64,000 nt of DNA from Actinomycetales bacterium (GTDB lineage Bacteria; Actinomycetota; Actinomycetes; Actinomycetales; Microbacteriaceae): contig JAATGV010000030.1 in NCBI GenBank assembly GCA_015654475.1, positions 1-64,000 on the forward strand. Reading direction: 5' to 3'. Made by a program: the position numbers and the translations under genes. Each line of letters starts with the position of its first letter. The stretch's first letter is position 1. Below are positions 61,150-64,000 of this stretch, one piece after another. Under the pieces are notes generated by a model. That model made no database searches, was not told the origin of the DNA, and saw nothing but the letters and a program-made list of their open reading frames with translations.

Positions 61150-62460
61150 CTAGGGATGCAGGTGGTTCGGCCCACGGAACAGGTATGTCGTTTCACGAAT
61201 CGACGGCAGCTTCAGCATCAACATGAGCACGCGGGCCAAGCCCATTCCGTACCCACCGTGCGGCGGCACGCCATATCGGAAGAAGTCGAGGTAGGTCTCG
61301 AGCTCGGCCGTATCAAGGCCCTTCTCGGTGGCCTGCTCCGAGAGTACATCGACCCGGTGCTCGCGCTGGGCGCCTGTGGAAATTTCGGTGCCGTTGTAGA
61401 TCAGGTCGTAGCTGTTGGTCAAGCTCGGGTCGTCATCATGGCGCTTGTGATAGAAGGGGCGAATTGCGACGTCGTAGTCGGTGACGAAGACAAAATCGTG
61501 CCCATATTTCTCTTTGACATAGGCCGAAATACGGCGCTCTCCTTCGGGATCCAGGTCGCCGTCCGCCCTGGGAATGACGTAACCGCCATCGGCAATGATC
61601 TGCCGAGCCTCCGCGAGTGGAATGCGCGGGAACGGCAAGGTCGGCACCTCGAGCTCGAACCCATACAGGGCCTCGATCTCGGCTCCGTGCTTTGCCTTAA
61701 CTGCGGCGAAGGCGGCGGCGAGGGCCTCCTCGTGCAGACGGGCGACATCTTCGTGGCTGTCGATCCAGCTGACTTCCATGTCGATCGAGGTGAACTCGGT
61801 TGCGTGGCGGGATGTGAACGATGGGTCGGCACGGAAGGCCGGAGCGATCTCGAAAATGCCACCGAATCCGGCAGCCTGAGCCATTTGCTTGAAGTGCTGG
61901 GGGCTTTGGGCCAGATAGGCGGTCGTCTCGAAGTACGGCACTTGGAACAGCTCGGCGCGCGATTCGGACGGTGAAGCCATCAGCTTGGGGGTGTGAATCT
62001 CGATGAAGTCTTTGTCGATCCAGTAGGTGCGCAGCGCGTGCTCGAATGTGGTCTGGATACGGAAGATCAGACTCTGCTCGGGGCGTCGCAAGTCGAGGAA
62101 TCGCCATTCGAGGCGCTTCTCAATGGTCGAGTCGTTGGCGATGGGGATCGCACCGCTTGCCTCACCGACGGTGGTGATGGCATCCAGCTGGATCTCGACG
62201 CCGCCGAGCTTGACCTTCGCGTTGTGAACAAGGTCGCCCGTGACCTCGACGAAGCTGCCTGCAGGAAGAGCCGAGATCAGATTTGCCCGCTCGTCGTCCT
62301 CGCCGTGGCGAACATTGACAACCTGAACGGCACCAGACTCGTCCCGGATGATGACGAACTGAACATTCTTCTGATCTCTGACCCGGTCAACCCAGCCGCC
62401 GATGGCGACGGGCCCGTCCGGCGAATCGATCAGGTTCTCTACAAGCACGCGGTTCTTCAC
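61150..62460 (-). CDS. aspS: Archaeal-type aspartyl-tRNA synthetase (probably non-discriminating)
   Basis: Charges tRNA-Asp, and probably tRNA-Asn for later amidation. The 436 residues comprise an OB anticodon-binding domain (IGGWVDRVRDQKNVQFVIIRDESG, in pieces) and a class II core with motif 2 IAPAFRADPSFTSRHATEFTSIDME and motif 3 GYGMGLARVLML. It lacks the long bacterial GAD insertion, so it belongs to the compact archaeal/AspS2 class, whose members are usually named aspartate-tRNA(Asn) ligase. It starts at GTG with TAGACT eight bases before and no ribosome site. Confidence 0.92.
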   Translation of the reverse strand: MKNRVLVENLIDSPDGPVAIGGWVDRVRDQKNVQFVIIRDESGAVQVVNVRHGEDDERANLISALPAGSFVEVTGDLVHNAKVKLGGVEIQLDAITTVGEASGAIPIANDSTIEKRLEWRFLDLRRPEQSLIFRIQTTFEHALRTYWIDKDFIEIHTPKLMASPSESRAELFQVPYFETTAYLAQSPQHFKQMAQAAGFGGIFEIAPAFRADPSFTSRHATEFTSIDMEVSWIDSHEDVARLHEEALAAAFAAVKAKHGAEIEALYGFELEVPTLPFPRIPLAEARQIIADGGYVIPRADGDLDPEGERRISAYVKEKYGHDFVFVTDYDVAIRPFYHKRHDDDPSLTNSYDLIYNGTEISTGAQREHRVDVLSEQATEKGLDTAELETYLDFFRYGVPPHGGYGMGLARVLMLMLKLPSIRETTYLFRGPNHLHP

Positions 62461-62522
62461 GAGGAGTCAGTCTACCGACTTCCCAGCCGAAAACGTCTGG
62501 CTATCGCCTAAGCTGTGGGTTT

Positions 62523-63167
62523 GTGACAGAGAAGCGAATCCACCTGATCCGGCACGGCGAGGTTTACAACCCCGAAGGCGTGCTCTACGAGCGCTTGCCC
62601 GGGTTCAATCTCTCAGATCGTGGCCGTGCCATGGCTCGCCGCACCGCCGAGACATTAGTCGCCGCTCAGACACCACTCACCCGGCTCTACGCCTCGCCCC
62701 TTGAACGGGCTCAGCAATCGGCGCAACCGATCTCGGAGCTCTTCGAACTACCCATCCACCCAGAACCTCGCATCATCGAGGCGGGCAACCGGTTTCGGGG
62801 GCGTCGCAACTTCGACAGCGCCCGTGTGCTCCTGCAGCCCCAAATGTGGCGCTATCTCTACAACCCTCGGATCCCGAGTTGGGGCGAACCATACGTCGAT
62901 ATGGCGCAGCGCATGATCGAGGCAATGGATGAGGCATGGGCCGCCACTGACTCGGGTGATGTCGCGCTCGTGTCGCACCAGCTGCCCATCTGGACAGTGC
63001 ACCGGTATCTTGCGGGCGAAAAGCTCTATCACGATGCGCGCAAGAGGCGGTGTGCGCTCTCAAGCGTCACCACATTCGAGCGGGATGACAGCACCGGTGT
63101 CTTCGTCGAGGTGGGTTACCGCGATCCGAATTCAGGTGTCGATGCCATTGACGAGGGGGCGGTGTGA
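62523..63167 (+). CDS. Histidine phosphatase family protein
   Basis: A 214-residue phosphoglycerate-mutase-like phosphatase with the catalytic RHG in IHLIRHGEVYNPEG, the second Arg in LYASPLERAQQSA and the second His in VALVSHQLPIW. The substrate is unknown. It overlaps the ResA-like gene by four bases and so opens the cytochrome maturation operon, an order seen in other actinobacteria. It is divergent from aspS. Confidence 0.88.
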   Translation: MTEKRIHLIRHGEVYNPEGVLYERLPGFNLSDRGRAMARRTAETLVAAQTPLTRLYASPLERAQQSAQPISELFELPIHPEPRIIEAGNRFRGRRNFDSARVLLQPQMWRYLYNPRIPSWGEPYVDMAQRMIEAMDEAWAATDSGDVALVSHQLPIWTVHRYLAGEKLYHDARKRRCALSSVTTFERDDSTGVFVEVGYRDPNSGVDAIDEGAV

Positions 63168-63799
63168 GGACGGCCGCGGTTGCGGGGGGTCTCGTTGCTC
63201 GCGCTCGGCGCACTATACGTGCCGCCGTGCTTCTCGGTTGCGTCGCTGCGCTGCTTACCGCGTGTTCGGGGGCTGATCCCCTATCTGAACAGTATCGTTC
63301 CGGCACAACCAAGAATTACGTCGCTGGCGACGGCAGCGTGCTCGAGATCGCGCAGGCGAATCGTGGAGCGTCTGTAGAGTTCTCCGGCACGACGCAAGAC
63401 GGCTCGACAGTGGGAAGCGCCGACTTCCTTGGTGCTCCGCTTGTCGTCAATTTTTGGTATGCCGCATGTGCGCCCTGCCGCGTGGAGGCCGCCGACTTGA
63501 ATGCCATTCACGATGAGACCGCCCCCAAGGGCGTCGAGTTTCTCGGCGTCAATGTGCGTGACGGCGCAGATACAGCGAAGGCGTTCATGAAAACCTTTGC
63601 GGTCTCGTATCCGACTGTCATCGACCAGACCGATCGATCTGGTGGCGTGCTTTTGGCGTTCTCCAACTATGTCGCTGCGAACACCGTGCCGACGACCATC
63701 GTCCTCGACAAACAGGGTCGGGTTGCGGCCCGCATTTCCGGCCTTGCCGACCCAAGCACGCTGCGTTCGCTCGTCGACACCGTTATAGCGGAGAAGTGA
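63164..63799 (+). CDS. ResA/TlpA-like thiol-disulfide lipoprotein
   Basis: A 211-residue exported redoxin that reduces apocytochrome c. Signal peptide with lipobox LLTACSG (Cys about 34); the redoxin domain has YAACAPCRVEAADL (CAPC in place of the more usual CEPC) and cis-Pro in NTVPTTIVLDKQGRV. Coupled to the phosphatase gene by GTGA overlap, and followed within two bases by ccdA. Confidence 0.92.
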   Translation: MRTAAVAGGLVARARRTIRAAVLLGCVAALLTACSGADPLSEQYRSGTTKNYVAGDGSVLEIAQANRGASVEFSGTTQDGSTVGSADFLGAPLVVNFWYAACAPCRVEAADLNAIHDETAPKGVEFLGVNVRDGADTAKAFMKTFAVSYPTVIDQTDRSGGVLLAFSNYVAANTVPTTIVLDKQGRVAARISGLADPSTLRSLVDTVIAEK

Positions 63800-63800
63800 C

Positions 63801-64000
63801 GTGGGCTCTGACCTGGCAAATACTGTTCTCAACGGTGGGCTGCTCGCTGCGCTCCCCATTGCGCTGCTCGCCGGCCTCGTCAGCTTCGTGTCGCCATGTG
63901 TTTTGCCGCTCGTGCCCGGCTATATCGGGTATGTGACAGGCGCGACGACTGCCGAGCCTTCTGCGGGTGGATCGCGGCGCTCGCGCTCCGTGCTCGGTGT
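63801..64000 (+). CDS. ccdA: Cytochrome c biogenesis protein CcdA, cut by window end
   Basis: The first 66 codons are visible from GTG 63801. The segment LAGLVSFVSPCVLPLVPGYIGYVTG is the first CcdA helix with the redox Cys-Pro, shown here in part only. CcdA carries electrons across the membrane to the ResA-like lipoprotein encoded just upstream. ResB and CcsB genes would be expected beyond the edge. Confidence 0.92.
   Translation, partial: MGSDLANTVLNGGLLAALPIALLAGLVSFVSPCVLPLVPGYIGYVTGATTAEPSAGGSRRSRSVLG

Overview
The window reads as chromosomal DNA of a high-GC Gram-positive actinobacterium. The evidence is: many genes with no ribosome binding site whose ATG lies six bases after a TANNNT box; a 32-residue bS22-type ribosomal protein next to a small helix-turn-helix gene; a LytR-CpsA-Psr enzyme, a MarP-type protease and a compact archaeal-type aspartyl-tRNA synthetase; and the upp-tadA, proC and trkH-trkA neighbourhood known from Microbacteriaceae-like Micrococcales. 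Family level is inference. A class III ribonucleotide reductase, a PTS beta-glucoside operon and a giant 2-hydroxyacyl-CoA dehydratase-type protein point to a facultatively anaerobic, sugar-fermenting life.

Layout. 1-689: leader-distal part of a type I-E-like CRISPR array (cas genes not in the window). 0.9-5.9 kb: alcohol dehydrogenase, a 58-residue membrane protein, and nrdD/nrdG behind a clean pair of NrdR boxes. 6.1-9.8 kb: response regulator, histidine kinase and ABC-2 exporter in one minus-strand operon, with long perfect inverted repeats on both sides. 10.0-15.4 kb: a TcyP-like cystine symporter translationally coupled to two exported proteins of unknown function, one serine-rich and membrane-anchored, one with thioredoxin-like and Ig-like domains; each exported protein has a single cysteine after its signal peptide. 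This is the best candidate here for an undescribed system. 15.4-22.4 kb: a second ABC exporter, a marP gene broken by an in-frame TAG, butanediol dehydrogenase, an LCP enzyme and tRNA-Ser. 22.8-28.7 kb: a LacI-controlled operon (PTS EIIBCA, RpiB, Rpe-like epimerase, GH1) with three matching operators.

28.8-39.7 kb: the 1617-residue dehydratase/activase fusion with a divergent TetR gene, a class III aminotransferase with a divergent MocR regulator, a META-domain lipoprotein and a HAD phosphatase. 39.7-41.5 kb: tRNA-Arg(ACG) followed by a PIN toxin and XRE-ImmA/IrrE antitoxin pair. 41.9-51.7 kb: surface beta-propeller/PKD protein, NAD(P)HX epimerase, a MacB-like ABC pair, a MalY/PatB lyase and an Old Yellow Enzyme. 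52.1-64 kb: a receiver-less OmpR-type regulator with a possible Cys-rich leader peptide further upstream, upp broken by an in-frame TGA, tadA, a CDF transporter, proC, trkHA, small regulators, bS22, a glutaredoxin-like protein, aspS and the start of a ResA/CcdA cytochrome c maturation operon.

Four copies of a palindromic repeat built on GAGCAAAACCCGACAG lie in intergenic gaps, three of them exactly between convergent genes. They look like a mobile or amplified family of bidirectional terminators.
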